Origin: Fasciolopsis buskii
Lineage: Eukaryota > Platyhelminthes > Trematoda > Plagiorchiida > Fasciolidae
Assembly: GCA_008360955.1 (NCBI GenBank)
Contig: LUCM01006582.1
Coordinates: 131,155 to 195,154, forward strand
Direction: 5' to 3'
Length of the DNA stretch: 64,000 nucleotides
Positions 12,790 to 25,900 of the stretch are shown piece after piece. The notes beneath the pieces are model-generated. The model worked only from the letters and a program-made list of their open reading frames with translations, made no database searches and was not told where the DNA came from. The stretch's first letter is position 1. Every line of letters starts with the position of its first letter. Made by a program: the position numbers and the translations under genes.

Positions 12790-15500
12790 ATAAAAAAGGT
12801 TTCGAATGTAAGAACCCCACTGATTGTCCCACTGAGCCATATAACTTGCTGCCTCCAACCACTGCTTCCGGGAATCTCGTTGACCCGAATCCCGGGGTCC
12901 AGATGAACAAAAACGAGAAAGTACACTGGCTGAAGCCTTCGTATTTTTATTCTATATCATCTACTAGCCAACTCGAACTATATGCTAACCACTACCTTCC
13001 TCGCATAGCAGCAAACAACGATGTAATCTTTCTGTGTGTATGCGTAATATATGGCCCAAATATATTATTCTATTCTGATGCAAAGCCTGTTCAGAAGGTT
13101 GAACCTTAGAACCCACTATTTAACGCCTAGCCTCTAAATTACCGACAAAGTTCTCCCAGCATATTATATCAATACTACGAAGATGGGTGTTCAAACTTCA
13201 AATGTCTTCGTACATCTAACATCAACGACGTTGATTCAAAATCGTACAGCAAGAACAAGCAAACTCTTGTGTATACTCGGCCTTTAAGCCAGAAGGGGAT
13301 GTCAGGCGGACCCGAAAGATATCTGGAACTAGTCAATTTCAACCTGGTTTTTATATACCCATGGACACCTCTTCCGATACACGACCACCTAGTGAGATAC
13401 AGCTATCAAAGTAACTAGATCTATCCACCTGAATGGTTTTCCTCTGCAAGAACACGGTTCAGCTTTGAGACCATCCAGTCCTACAAAAGCATTTCACACT
13501 CGAAGCTCCAAAACGCATCCAAGTCATGCGTGAGGGATCCTCCAGACGACTAAGAAAATTCGGTGAATCACTTGATTCTTCACTTGGTGGTACGACGTTG
13601 TCCGCATATTATAAGTCCTACATGCTCCTGTCTGAGCAGATATCTATGCGACTATTTTTACATGAGGATAAGACTAAGTTCACACCCGTCTCAATGACAG
13701 AACTGAAAGAAAAGAAGAAAATGGGCAATCCTGGTGAACACTAATACTCCTGTTGAACTTGGGTGAATGATCGCCATAAACACGAACTCCTCTCCGGTTG
13801 TTTGCATACAGAAGTTAGAAAAGTGAAATGAATTTGCTGGCACTCCATTAAGTATGAGGCGGCACCAAGTAACTCTACCACCGACTGAATCGAAAATGGT
13901 TTTGAAATGAGATAGACAGAAGTCGTGGATCTACAAAACATGTGTCTATGTCCTAAATTCTGCCGCAAAGAGAAACTTCGATCAATATAACCCCGTTTGG
14001 GAAGGATAGCAGCTTGATTCGCACGCACACACCTTTCGCGAGTACGAGATGATTGATGGAGGACAATGTATGCCAGCAGTTTGGATGCAATCCTTTTTAA
14101 GCTAATTCCTTTGATTTTCGCTTGAGGTCCTAACAACTTTTAAGTGAATTGGCACAATCTCCGATTCACACCGGTCCTTAAGAATCCCTTCTTTTTCCCA
14201 GAATAATCCCAGGAGTTCCGCTGTCACCAACGTTTACTTCTTGCCATCATCCTTGCACATGGATGGCGTCGTTCTATCTGATCCAGCTGCCTAATGCCTC
14301 CTCAAAAATCATTCTCCCTGAACTCATCCAGTTTGGATGGTGGACTGGTATCCACTTGCACTAGTTCACTTTCGCTTATAACTGGAAGGCCCATTGTGAT
14401 CGTGGGCCAGCTAAGCTGCTCCTTAGTGTTCTGCCAAGCGAACTAGCAGAGACTTCCGAGAGTGAGTTAGTGTGTTATCGGATTCCTCAATCACCTCACC
14501 GCAGCTCAGGTTCCTGTCATCATTATTCTCAATCAATCGGCAAAGTTTTTGGCTATTTCCAAAAGCTCCAGTCTTTTCCTTTTCCCTATATTTCCGTATT
14601 CACCATTGCTGTCGGTCATTTCTCAAACTTCTGATCAGTTGAAGTCTCAGGGTTTTACGGTTCTAGTATGTTGCATCCCAGGGATTGACCTGCAATCATG
14701 CAACATATCAACTGATGTCGAGTATATCCATCTATTTTCAGGTTTAAATGAAATAAAGTCCTGTCCAGCAGTTGCCGCTGAGTGCAGGAATTCTTCGATT
14801 TGCCCCCCTAATGTTCACTTGGACACTGTGCATTCTGTTGAGATCAGAACCGCATTGAAAGCTCCAATTGAAATTTTATCCGGCGAATCTCATCTAGTAT
14901 CAGCTATGCAGGACGTGAGATTTTTGTGCTGGTGTACCCACAGGCTAGGCCCAAACAAAAGCAAGCACGGAACAGCGCCTGATCTGAGTTCACGCATGTG
15001 GATCAGAATGATCGATAATCGTCGGCTGATCCGCGTTACTGCTTGCCGACGACGATGTAATCAGTCTGAGCCCACCGCATTGAAGGCAAAAGTAGGCGTG
15101 GATGAGTCGACCTCGATCTCTGTGACAGCAACTGATGTTTTCCAGAAGCAGTTTGTCGTCATAACAAACTAGAATACAGCGTCCTTTGTTTCTGGTCCGA
15201 TTGGCCGGGGCAGAAAATCGACCGCCAGTGTACCTTTCCGTCTACACTAAGCAGCAAATTAAGAGTCTAAATTACCAGCAGCGAGTACAAGGTCGGATGA
15301 TGGCAAGCTCCGGACTAACCAAAGTAACTCCGAGTAAGGCTGGTTTCTGGCCTCAGGGATGTGCACTCACTAGGAGCATACACCGATGCGATCAACAAAA
15401 GGTGACGCTTCTATCGGATACCACTGACACACACAGAACCGTTCAGCTGAATTGCACACAAAAGGCTGTCGGTCGGGATCAAGTCAATATCGGAAAAAAC
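12790..15500 (-). mobile_element. Decayed, nearly full-length non-LTR retrotransposon (LINE), - strand
   Basis: Read on the - strand in shifting frames. About 15090-14930 holds an endonuclease C-terminal block (TDYIVVGK, then RGSADDYRSF and STCVNSDQALFRA, matching 'W(T/A)QIDYI...RWR....DCRSFWS...DSDHALVRA'). About 14190-14130 has EIVPIHLKVVRTSSENQRN, the RT block 'S.IVP.(H/Y)KKGDRS.C.N.RGIS'. 14136-13741 is an uninterrupted frame with SKLLAYIVLHQSSRTRERCV and AAILPKRGYIDRSFSLRQNL. About 13740-13680 matches 'VRQGCP.SP.LFNF', about 13510-13440 the segment after the active site, about 13260-13170 'LLYD.E...L...DVRRL..F.H', and about 12890-12800 the C-terminal SRKQWLEAASYMAQWDNQW. Stops and frameshifts throughout make it inactive. 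The YADD active-site box was not located. Confidence 0.87.
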
Positions 15501-18500
15501 TAAGTTAATGGGTTAGTCAGATATAAATATAAATATGGGCGAGAAATGAATAGACGTTGCATGCCTAAAGACTAGTGGACATATTGTGTTAATTGTTACC
15601 TGATTATACTGAGCTTGATAGTGGACCATGAGATATGAATGGCAACCAAAGATTGCTTTTGGAAGCAAAGAGGAGAATTGTGAAAGCTGATCGCGGCAGC
15701 TTCCGGTGTGTCTGAAGCACGACACTCCTAGCCAAGAGTGTTGTTTCCAGACCTTGAGTCACATTCATTATGTGGTAAGTCTATGCCAGATGTGAAATCA
15801 CTGCAAGACTGAGTGACCTAACCCCTCCAGCGGTCAGATATGCAGGATGGTCCCCACGGATACGACTAGACGAGCGCCTGGTCGTGCGACCTGTGTGCAC
15901 GTCAGTGAATAGATTGAAAACGAAACTGCAGAATCAGGAAATTGATCATGCATACGTAGTGGCACCCAGGGGTGAGATTAGAATAAAACTCGAAACTTGG
16001 GTGAGTAAAAGGTCTTATTAATTTAGATGATCAGACTTCTTGTTGTATCACTTTAACATTTAATTGACTTAGGTATCCATTTTCGATGCCTCCCTTTCTT
16101 ATCGTTTGAAAGTCTGCTTTATCAGTGTCTTCTGTACGTATTATTTCTGCTCAGTTCTTGAGGTACCAAATTCAGTTCCTTCTTACATTAAAAAGTGCCA
16201 AGCGGTGTAAATGGCTATAATTTTCATTCGATGAGGCTTTTCGGTGTACTGATTGCACAACTGTACCGTTTTCTAAACGACTTAGTGGCAGGTCCTAAAA
16301 GGCCATTTCATTGTTAGAGTCCACTTTCGCTGTAAATCTCAGATCCGATTGGGCTGAGTTGAGCCTATCCTCGCTGAGGGATGGATTACACAAAACGCGT
16401 CATCCACATAACACTTGTATGAATAGAACACCTGGACCGACGATTCAAGTGGATTACTTTTCAACTTTGTCATAAAAATATGGGCTAACAATTAACCGAG
16501 TACATACCCCACTGATCCCTAGTTCGTTTGAATTGAACATGGTACGAAGGATCACTTTTTGCTTCAGGTTTTTCTGCCGAAAGACGTGCCACTGAACCAC
16601 CGACCCTAATGTATTCTTTGTGCATTGTGATGTAATAGTATGAGCATGGATCATTCAACAGGGGTCTGTTCTTCAGACTGTTTTCTCAATGACGAATTCC
16701 TTCTCTGCGAGCTATTTCTTTTTAGATAAGATCGTGGACACTATTTTGTTTGTGTCTTCGCTAAAACCTATCTATGAAATGGCAATCACGGGGGACATGA
16801 AGACTAGTTATTGAACAGCATAATTGGTCTCAACGATACTGCGTCCTCAAGCGTAAAACTGCCCAAAATCAAATATCTTGTAACAGAGACTCCTTCCGTA
16901 ACACAAATGTATCAGCGCTCATTTTCACGTTGCATCCCCGGGGAAGCACTTCAGTCACATTTAACCGGAATCTGTCTGATAAGCCATCCAGCATTATTTC
17001 GATGGATGCTATATCACGTGAGAGCCGCGAGAGGATGACTCATTAGCCGCTTATATTCTATTTGTTGCCTGCATTTTCACTGACGTGGATGTTTTAATGC
17101 GACACAAAAGAAATTTCATCCGGGATGATTGTGAGATGCGCATCGGTTGATAACTGATGTGGAACGTTCACATCAACTTTCGTGCATTCGGTGAGAATCC
17201 GGTCATCTACTGAAGCACATGGGCATTGCACGCAAGTATACGAAATCCAGCGAATGAATCGATGGCGGGACAGAATTGCGAATAAGTAGCCAATTGAAAA
17301 GCGATTCTGTTATCGTTAGTTTAAACTAATGAAAGTAAGTTTATTGTGTAGTTCCGTCGATGTATGTGCATCGTTTGATGTTGTTTCGTTGTGTTTCAAA
17401 CGCCAAAAAATCCACTTTCCATGCTTTTTGTGGAACACGGTAATGTCGGACGAGCAAACATTTAGCATGTCCAACATGAAATTGGTAGAGTCAGGCGCTA
17501 TGACAAAAAGAACGTCTGCAATGCGCTTCACTTATTCAGCCTGTGAATTTTCTAGTGCGTTTTTACAGACAACTGTGGAAACCGGTGAACAATTTTAGCA
17601 GCTGTTGCCCGGATTTCGGTGTCTTCAATTCTCTAAGGTCCTAGTGCCTCCTCACTTTTTTCTGTTCGACTGAAAGACTACTTTTCCAACCGACATCACG
17701 ATACAAGGGTTGTAAATATTGTTCAGAATCACATGTAGATTTTCTAGGTATCTTTCCGAGAGCACTGTATTCTGTTGCTTTACTTGGTGCGTTCTTAGTA
17801 ATCTGACAGTTTTTACCCCGGACAAACTATCAAGAAACAGAGATGATCTGGTGCTTTGTTTTCCGCAGTTTCACCTAACTCAGTTTTGCTACTTCTTTCC
17901 GCGATGCATATTGTATTTCTGGTTACCGTTCCCGTTGTAACTCCATTTTAATCAACTCTTATGTTGGGAGTTTCCTCCCTAGACAAATAATTCGATTACC
18001 GCTTCATGAGTTTTCCATGCGGCAGATTTCGGCGCGTCAGTTTGTTTACCTTTTTAATGGTACTCCTGACCAGGATAGCCTTGAAAAGCCCCAACGATTT
18101 GCTTTGTAAATCTTAGACACGGAGACTTTTGGTGCTGAACGGACTGCGCCATAGTTTGCCTACACAGTGTCGTGTCCCGTCTCTCTTTTTCACTTAAGTC
18201 CCAATCCTCGTGACTGAATTGGGACAGACTTTCCAAATAAACAGCACAGTTTAGCGGCCTCCGACTGTTCACAGTGGTCTCTCGTCGAACCAATTTGCGG
18301 TCAAATGAAGACCAGGGAATCGAATTGGAAACACGGATACCAGTGACACGACTCATCGACTGCATTGCAATTCACCCGCATTTCGTTCGCACTCCCCAAA
18401 GTGATCTCAGTTCAAAGGCACGTACAAACATTTACCAGAATTACTTGTTAAACAGAAGGCTGGGAAACAGGTTTGAAAGATACTAATTGCATGGAACATT

Positions 18501-20285
18501 CTTCCACCATTTTGCTCCATGCCACGCGTTTTTCGTTACATTTTCCGCAGTCTTATTTTGGCCAAAATACAAGTTTTGCTCAAATTTCAAAGGCCCAGTG
18601 CAGACATTAGACGTGCAGTCACAATGCTTACACCTCACAAACGCGAATACATTTCACAGGCATCGTAAGTTCTTTCTCGACCTAAGAATCATTTTATTTA
18701 TCAGACTGGAACCTTGTCTATGGGAAAAATACCTAACTTTTGTCAGCGGACGGGTTGTATTGGTATTTTACTTCAATTTTTGCACAATTTGTGGACCATT
18801 CAAACCATGACAAAAGACGAAGAGAATGGGAGAGAAAGCGGACAAGAAACGGGCCAATGAGCGGAGTTCAACACACGTGCTACCTGTTGCAATCGCCATC
18901 TTGAATTTATCGAGTTTCACTCGCGATCCATGGCTCGTCTGTGGGCCACAGATAACCTAATGCAACACGTGTATCATGTCTCATTTTGAAAACCTGGCTC
19001 ATTCTGGTCGGAGGACTCAGGAGAGAAGAGTCATCGACGACAATGTTAGAATCCTTATGATATTTAAGAACCTACTGCAGTAGAATGGTCTTGGTTCGAA
19101 ATAGGCATAATACAAGTCAGGTTAGTAGCATTTTTGTACTACTCTTGACTGCACCCCGTAAAAGTGATTTTCCAATCACTTTTGTGGTACCTCATTTATT
19201 GCAAGCACCTTTTCGTGCGATGTTGCTGATCACGGTTGTAGAAGAAGCACCGTACAAAATAAAAAATGAGCTGGACGAAAGGAGAAAAGGGTGGATGATT
19301 TTTTTCGAAACCTACTCTTACGTCTTTGTATATTCCCCGGTTTCCATTCGAAACTGTCTTACGAAAGCGATTTGTTCTGGGCTTTGTCCTTTGCCCACGG
19401 CCAGAATTAAGTTACCATGTACACCAAACCCCGTCATGGCATCAAAACGTTTCCATTGGGGGCGGAAAATGAATTATAGACCATTGTCCCATTTTTCGAG
19501 GCCACACAAGTTCGCATCACCACCTGACTTTTCATCCAGTAACGTTGGCCGCAGATGGTTCGGCATTTTCGACACTGACCAATTCACAGGAAAGCAGCAG
19601 TCCAATTTTTCGACTGACCGCCAAGATCACTCCGAACCAACTGCAAGGTAGAGTGCGCCGGTAAACCTGCGTGTAGGTGGCCAGGTTTTCAATTTTTAAA
19701 TACCGTCTTCCGAGTCACAAAAGAAAACGACTCATCGGGAAACATCTTTTATCCGGCTACATCAGATATGACTTCAAACATGCAAACTTGTGTGTGATTT
19801 TCATCATTTGTTATTGACATTTTTACGGTCCATGGATGTATTAGGTATATTCACGTGACCAGATTATTTTTGCCAATAAAGTTTATGAAAAAGAAACAGG
19901 GATTGGTTTCTCTACTGGGATATGCCGTTCCCACGGTAAAATGGTTGAAATCAGTATCTCTAACCGCTGGAAAGCTATGCTTGAAAAATCACTACCATTT
20001 CGCTTTACACTTTTCAACCGTGTAGAAAATTATACAATATTTACCAGTCACCTGAACTGAACGGGAATAAGATTTAAATGCTCTATAGCGAACCGCTTTG
20101 CTCGTTCATTTCGCTCACTGACAGATTACAGTGTACTCTTCAGATAATTTTAAGCAAGCGATTGAACGGAACAATACAAAATGGTAAAATCAACAGAATT
20201 GGTGCTCTTTTTCCTTTCTGTTCACCTGGAGAGATCGGGCTCAACGTTTTTTGTGTTCTCGAATGTTCGATGGCGTTGAAGTACC

Positions 20286-20320
20286 ATACACACACACACA
20301 CACACACAACACCACACACA
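20286..20320 (+). repeat. (CA)n microsatellite
   Basis: Uninterrupted CA run followed by a short imperfect continuation. The short open frames crossing it on both strands are repeat artefacts. Confidence 0.95.
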
Positions 20321-21537
20321 TCTGACATTTTCTAATTAAAAAAATAAATCTAAATGGCATTTACGGTAATTAAATTTTGCGATTTTCAAGATAACCGTCT
20401 GCCTGAAATCGAGGAGGAAGTTGCGAACATAAGGTTGCATGCGTTGTGCGAATGAGCCCATATTGGGATATCTACTTTGTAGAAGTACACGGCCAAGCAA
20501 TGGACAACGGGAACTTGGTTTCCAACTTCCATCTGCTGAGATTATCAATTTGCCAATACAAAATTAGGGGAAACGATAAAAATATTGTAACTGTAATCAG
20601 CGCTAGTGATCATTCTCAAAGCCGATTGGTAATCGGATTTGAATGGAATAACAACCCACAACAACCGAGCGTTTTCTCATTCGTGTTTGTCCGTGTCATT
20701 TTGTTAATTACACACACATGTCTATAAACAAAAAAACATTTTCAGACGCTCACTTGAACACAGTTGTCAACGAAATTTTATTCTCTCCCAAAAACAATGC
20801 TCAACCGGGTTACGGACACATCATTTGAGTACTAGTTTTCTCTACTTCATTGTTTTATTGATTATTGGACATCTGCATGTCACATTTCACATGAAGCGTC
20901 GTTATCGTAATCGGAATCGAACCAAAGCTCGGTGTTATCAGACAGTTTTGTCTTCGAATTTTTAATTAAAACGTAATTTGTTAACCGTTTTGTCTGTTCC
21001 GCTATTCCTTCCAACTTGTAGGCGGTCAATTTGGTACTGCATGAGGAAACGATCACAACAGACACATGGGCAGTTTCGAAAAATGGAAAATTTTTCAGGG
21101 TTGGTTTCTTGTAATAGTATTTGCCTTTGTAAATCTTTGTAAAATCTTATATGAAGGTTATTTTCTCATTGAAGAGGATAGCACAAATCAGTCGGGAAAA
21201 ACAGTAGATTTGACAAACTAGGCCACCCCATAGCATCACCAAACGGTATAAGAAAAGTGAACATTTGTTTGGGATGGTTTGAAAAATCCAAGTTTTATAT
21301 TGATTTGCAAAACATATGTGCGCTGGTTTGTCCCCATGGTCGATATCGATTAATGAGTGGCCGAATATGGAAAGACAGTATTTGATTTCGAAATGGGTAG
21401 TTTATCCGAATTCGGAATTCAAAAACCTAGTAAACCTGTAGAGCTTGCACATTCCCCATAGGATTTTGCTCGATGAAAAAGTTTGCTTTAAAACTCTGAT
21501 GCATGATTCAGCTTTAAAAACAAGACAATGTACCAAC

Positions 21538-21811
21538 ATGGCTTCCCAACCTGATTCAGGATGTTATCCGGAAAGTGATAGTGATTGTTCCAACCAGATG
21601 AGTGGTTGTCGATTGAATTCGGCGAGTGGACACATTCGCCTATGCTGTTTCGTATCCCCGCGCGCCAATATTTGATAACCCGAATGGGTCTTATCAATCG
21701 ACGGACTATGACCGACGAATTGTGACCGAACTAACCAACCTTCGAAAGATGACGAATGTGGTCTATCCCGGGATGGTGAAATGGAAGAAGGCTCCCTGTT
21801 TGCGCGCATAG
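21538..21811 (+). pseudogene. Two adjoining coding-like frames, unidentified
   Basis: From ATG at 21538 one frame reads MASQPDSGCYPESDSDCSNQ and then MSGCRLNSASGHIR. A second frame, open from about 21620, reads VDTFAYAVSYPRAPIFDNPN and later YDRRIVTELTNLRKMTNVVY before a stop. Both look more protein-like than the surroundings. It may be one broken reading frame with a frameshift near 21630-21660, or exon material of an unknown gene. Not recognised. Confidence 0.25.
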
Positions 21812-22826
21812 GTTTGTATTACAGTAATTTTAAAAATCAATGTCAATCGAAACTTGATTTTGGTATTTTGGATCTCCGTTCGACGAGGCGGCTTTCAGAA
21901 AACAATCATTTTACCGATAACCAGATCACTTTCAATATCGACTAAGTCATTCAACTCCGGTAAGTAGGATGCCTCCGTGGCCTGCTCGTTCAGTTAAGCA
22001 ATCAGGAATTGATGAAAAGTGAATCACGTTTTTACCGAAATTGTGAATTTCAGGCGTGAACATTCTCGCGAATTTTCCTGTTGATTTGATTTCTCATAAT
22101 TTATACCGACGTGTTCTCAGGAGAACCCACATTGTGCGTCCTGTCGCGGTAAGAATGGATCCGTATAGGGCAGTCTAACTGCGAAGACAAGGAAAGTGTC
22201 GGCATATCTTTAAGAATTTTTTTGTATAACATGTACCATACATTTGGGATAGTGACATCAAACCACCTGAAAGGTATTTCCAATGGACAAAAAAGTTACG
22301 ATTTTGATTTCAGTTTAGTGCCCGGGTTTTTGAATGCCAAGAAGCTGGCCGAATATAAACTACGGCTAAAACTGCTACCATAAGTTGTTCAATCTTGTGA
22401 ACGAAAAACTGTGCAAAACAGTCCGCTATTGTAAAAATGAAGTAAAAACTTTCATTTGTTCTATAAAGCTTGTTTCATTTGTTGTAAGTAATTAAAACGA
22501 TTGGTAAACACTCACTGTGTAAATACAGCTAGCCTATTCGAATCTGATCAGATGTGTGCACGAAAATGAACGTCGACTCCAACTTCAATGCGCGCAACAC
22601 GGAGTATACCACTTTGTATTCCGTGAGCCCCTTCCTGGTGTAACATGGGCACTCCGGACAATATCGCGGACCCTTGTTAAGAATTCAGATGAAATGGCTG
22701 TACAGTGCTTCCATGGTTTCTTAATGATCAGTTGAGCGACGATATCACATGGTGAATTATTTCATGAAAACCAATTACATTCATGCAATAAACCCTCCGC
22801 ATAATTTACTGCTTTGTTTTCTCCAG

Positions 22827-22921
22827 GTAGAATTCTCAGTCGTTGGGGAGGAGAAAATGGAACGTATTCTGGACCGGTTAGCGTTTTACAATGTAGGAAA
22901 AACCGAAGACTCATCAATCAT
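22827..22921 (+). CDS. DUF389 gene exon: N-terminal alpha/beta domain
   Basis: The acceptor has a good pyrimidine tract (gctttgttttctccag) and the donor is gtgagt. The exon is 95 nt, starts in phase 0 and ends in phase 2. It reads VEFSVVGEEKMERILDRL, then AFYNVGKTEDSSI plus two bases. A beta strand followed by an amphipathic helix of the form E.vl..L matches the soluble N-terminal region that precedes the membrane domain in DUF389 proteins. Its two leftover bases (AT) join the first base of the next exon as ATG (Met), keeping the frame. No start codon lies in frame, so at least one upstream exon is missing from the model. Confidence 0.72.
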
Positions 22922-25900
22922 GTGAGTGTGCCCCGAGCATAGTTGCTCGTTTATACCATACCGACATCGCACGAGACAATCCACTATTGTGAAACAAAAA
23001 ACATTGAAGTCATTTCCAGTGCACTAATTGCTAGCTGTAGTCTAACGGAATTCGGAGGTCCCACGAGTGAGCCACTTGTGCTATCAATACCGTTCCTTAT
23101 CAGATTCATTGAGTGTCACGAATGGGCAACTTTAACCTCACCCGCGGGAACACCGCAAGCAGAAATTTGTCCTTTGTGCAAACACACAGTTGGCATATTG
23201 AAAATATCGCTCGGTCAACACCGTTTCGATGATGCGATCAGAAACACATTTTTTTTGGTCGCATTCTTAACAATTTAGTCGTGACCGACCAGTCCAAATA
23301 TCACTAGGAAATGTGCATTTTTACTCTACGACACGACATACGGAAACGAATAAACATTTAGGTGGTACCAGGGGATTAAAAACACCGTCAGAAGAGTAAA
23401 ATACCACCCTTCCCACCAGGTGAACACGTCAGCCAATGACTCACGTTTTCACTGTAACGGATAGAACTAAATAGCACTAGTAAAAGATGGTTGGACAGAA
23501 TAATACCGGGTACGCATAAATGAAGAGCGGCAGCAACCGCGAAACCAGTTGTGTGCTTCCGAGGAAATTTTGTTCACCCATCGGTATGCAAAATATACTG
23601 CTGGGAAGAATAAACAGCACTGGGTTCATTTTTTAAACATCTCAAAGTTTCGGTACGTTACACATTCACGGTATCCGTGATCAACACAATAGTGGTCGAA
23701 TAAAATAAAGAAATGTTATTGTTTGCTTTGATGTATCATGCACCCCAAAGGGATCTTCTTCATTGCGAAATCGTATTTCATTAGTGTTTTGTTGTGTTCT
23801 CAGAATTTACGGCTCTATCTTGTCCGCAATCTTCAACCTGTAGTGGGTTAGGTGATAGGTCCCTTCATGACCGGTGGTCACGAGCACTGCCACGCGTGAC
23901 TGTTGCTTTTGGAGTTCACCTGTCGGTGCTGGGTTACTGGGGCTAGATGTGATCGTTAGTTGAGTCGGTTTCCCGACTAGTAGAAATCCAACCTAACCAA
24001 GGGTACCATGAGATTTCTTGGTTGCGAAAAGCAACTGGTCCGATGAAATTGTACGAAAATGGCTTCATTCATGACATTTTTCGAAACAGTAAACTAGAAT
24101 TTGTGCAGTTGGTTAGATTGGTGCTCGGGCAAAACGTCACACGGAATCGAGATTCATTTGATAACCCGTGTTCGCACCCGGTGGCATTATCCACAGCAAA
24201 ATGCAGTCAGCCAAGGCACGCTACAATTTGTCCAGATTACACGTAATCATTAAATAAGAACTCGGGAGTGAAAAAAACAAGTTCCACTTGCCAGCGAGCG
24301 CAACAAATGATGGCAGTCTTTATCGGTGTGATCGACGTCGACAAACTACCACGCAACTGGATGCGGGCTCTGACCGACTGATCACCAAGCCCGTCATTTG
24401 ATTGATTGATTGATGACGTTAGTAAGGGAATATAGTGAATCGATAACAGAACCCAGACAACCTGGATTTACAGGCTGTGCCCCAAACCACGCTGTCTGGA
24501 CAGAGGGACAGGCCGATTTACCGTGTTGCAGTCGGCCACAAAACACGGTCCGAAATTGGATCAACACGTCTGTAGGTTAGAAATGACGTCCATCTTTTAC
24601 TCTGGCACAAGGGCAAGGTTGGCCTGATCCTTGTGGCAAATTGGCAGACTGGTGAATGACCTGACCAAAATGAATAATTTCATGAAAATTATGGACCCAG
24701 GCTGAATAAATGCAATCAGCCAATGAATTTCAACCGAAACCAATTCAAATAAGTTAGTAGTTTCTGAACACCAACCGAGACGTATTTGAACGACCGGAAG
24801 CTGCATAGTTATTCCTACTTGATTTAGCGGGACTGATTTGAACCAGAAAAGAAACGACCTGATAAAAGTCCTAAGCAAAAAGGGCTAGGGTGGTTTTCCA
24901 TTTCAAAACACCGTGCATCAGACAACAAAATCCGCAACAGATTTCATCATCGAATACTGCCAGGTTCGCTTCACGGGAAAAGATATTCACAAATTGCAGT
25001 TTCCCGGATTGAAAGCAAAGCCATTTAATCATCGAAAGATTAAGTGGGCAAACTGCACCCGACTAATCAAGGTATGCACTGATGAGACCTGGCCGTGCTC
25101 TCAAGAATGCAAATGATATCTTTATGCCGTTTCCATGCTTGAACTAATCCAAAAGAAAGATGATCATTAGGCCTTTACAAATCGTTTGACAGTTTTACGT
25201 GCACCAGAATTGTGCAGCTGGCGGTACTTTCGAGGGGAATCGGTTTCTGGTATATCGATTTTGCCTGTTCTTTTTTTCCTATTGGTCACATCTTCCTTGT
25301 GTCTGTCCCTCTTCTACAAATTATTTCTGCTCCATTGATATCGACATTTCTCCTCAATCCTGGACGTAATGCGTTTTCGTGCTTTGCCCGAGAATACGTC
25401 CGAGGTTTTTCCGACACAGAGCTAATTTCTGATCACTGACATTTACAGCGATTTGGCATCAGCAGTAGCACTTTCGGCAAACCAGCCATTCCGTTGAAAC
25501 TATGCCAACTAATTTTTGCTGAGAAAGCTATTTCCTGTTTAGTAGTGAGAAAATCGCAGAATAACTTTCTTGTTGTAAAATTATCCACGTAAATTAGCAA
25601 AGAATTTGGCCCAAGGTAGGCTGTTTACACCGACCGCGTGTACGATTGTGTCACAATGCGCCGACTTCCAATTTCGTCTCCAGTGACCCGCTAAAGTAGA
25701 AACGGCAGAGTACAAATCAAAAGCAAAATTTCTTTGAGCTTTTAATTGGCCTTTTTGGTTTATGTTGTCGCGTATTTTGAAAATTAAATGAAGTCGTTAA
25801 ATTTCCCAGGAATTTGTCATGCAATGTCAACGTCCAATTTGCCATGGGAACACTGCTCAGCTGTTTTTAACCGTGTATGTCTGTCACGCCGGATCTGAAA

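Larger units (their letters stand above)
15501..22826. other. Upstream region or 5' introns of the DUF389 gene
   Basis: Contains the CA microsatellite and the unidentified frames at 21538-21811. A + strand frame of 188 codons at 19085-19651 is the longest unexplained open stretch here but shows no motif on either strand. The missing first exon(s) of the DUF389 gene should lie here or further left. Confidence 0.5.

Noticed and set aside
12783..13109. 108-codon + strand frame, and a box A-like tggctcagtgg on the - strand near 12835
   Set aside because: The - strand encodes the C-terminal end of the decayed LINE (SRKQWLEAASYMAQWDNQW), so both the + frame and the tRNA-like box are coincidental.
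14549..15172. 207-codon + strand open frame, longest in the window
   Set aside because: It is antisense to the LINE endonuclease region: the - strand of the same bases reads TDYIVVGK...STCVNSDQALFRA, a known EN block.
19085..19651. 188-codon + strand frame
   Set aside because: No family motif, no splice or start context; neither strand gives a recognisable protein. Left as unexplained rather than called.
20900..21010. Perfect box B (ggttcgattcc) on the - strand near 20925
   Set aside because: No box A at an acceptable distance and no clover-leaf; probably chance.
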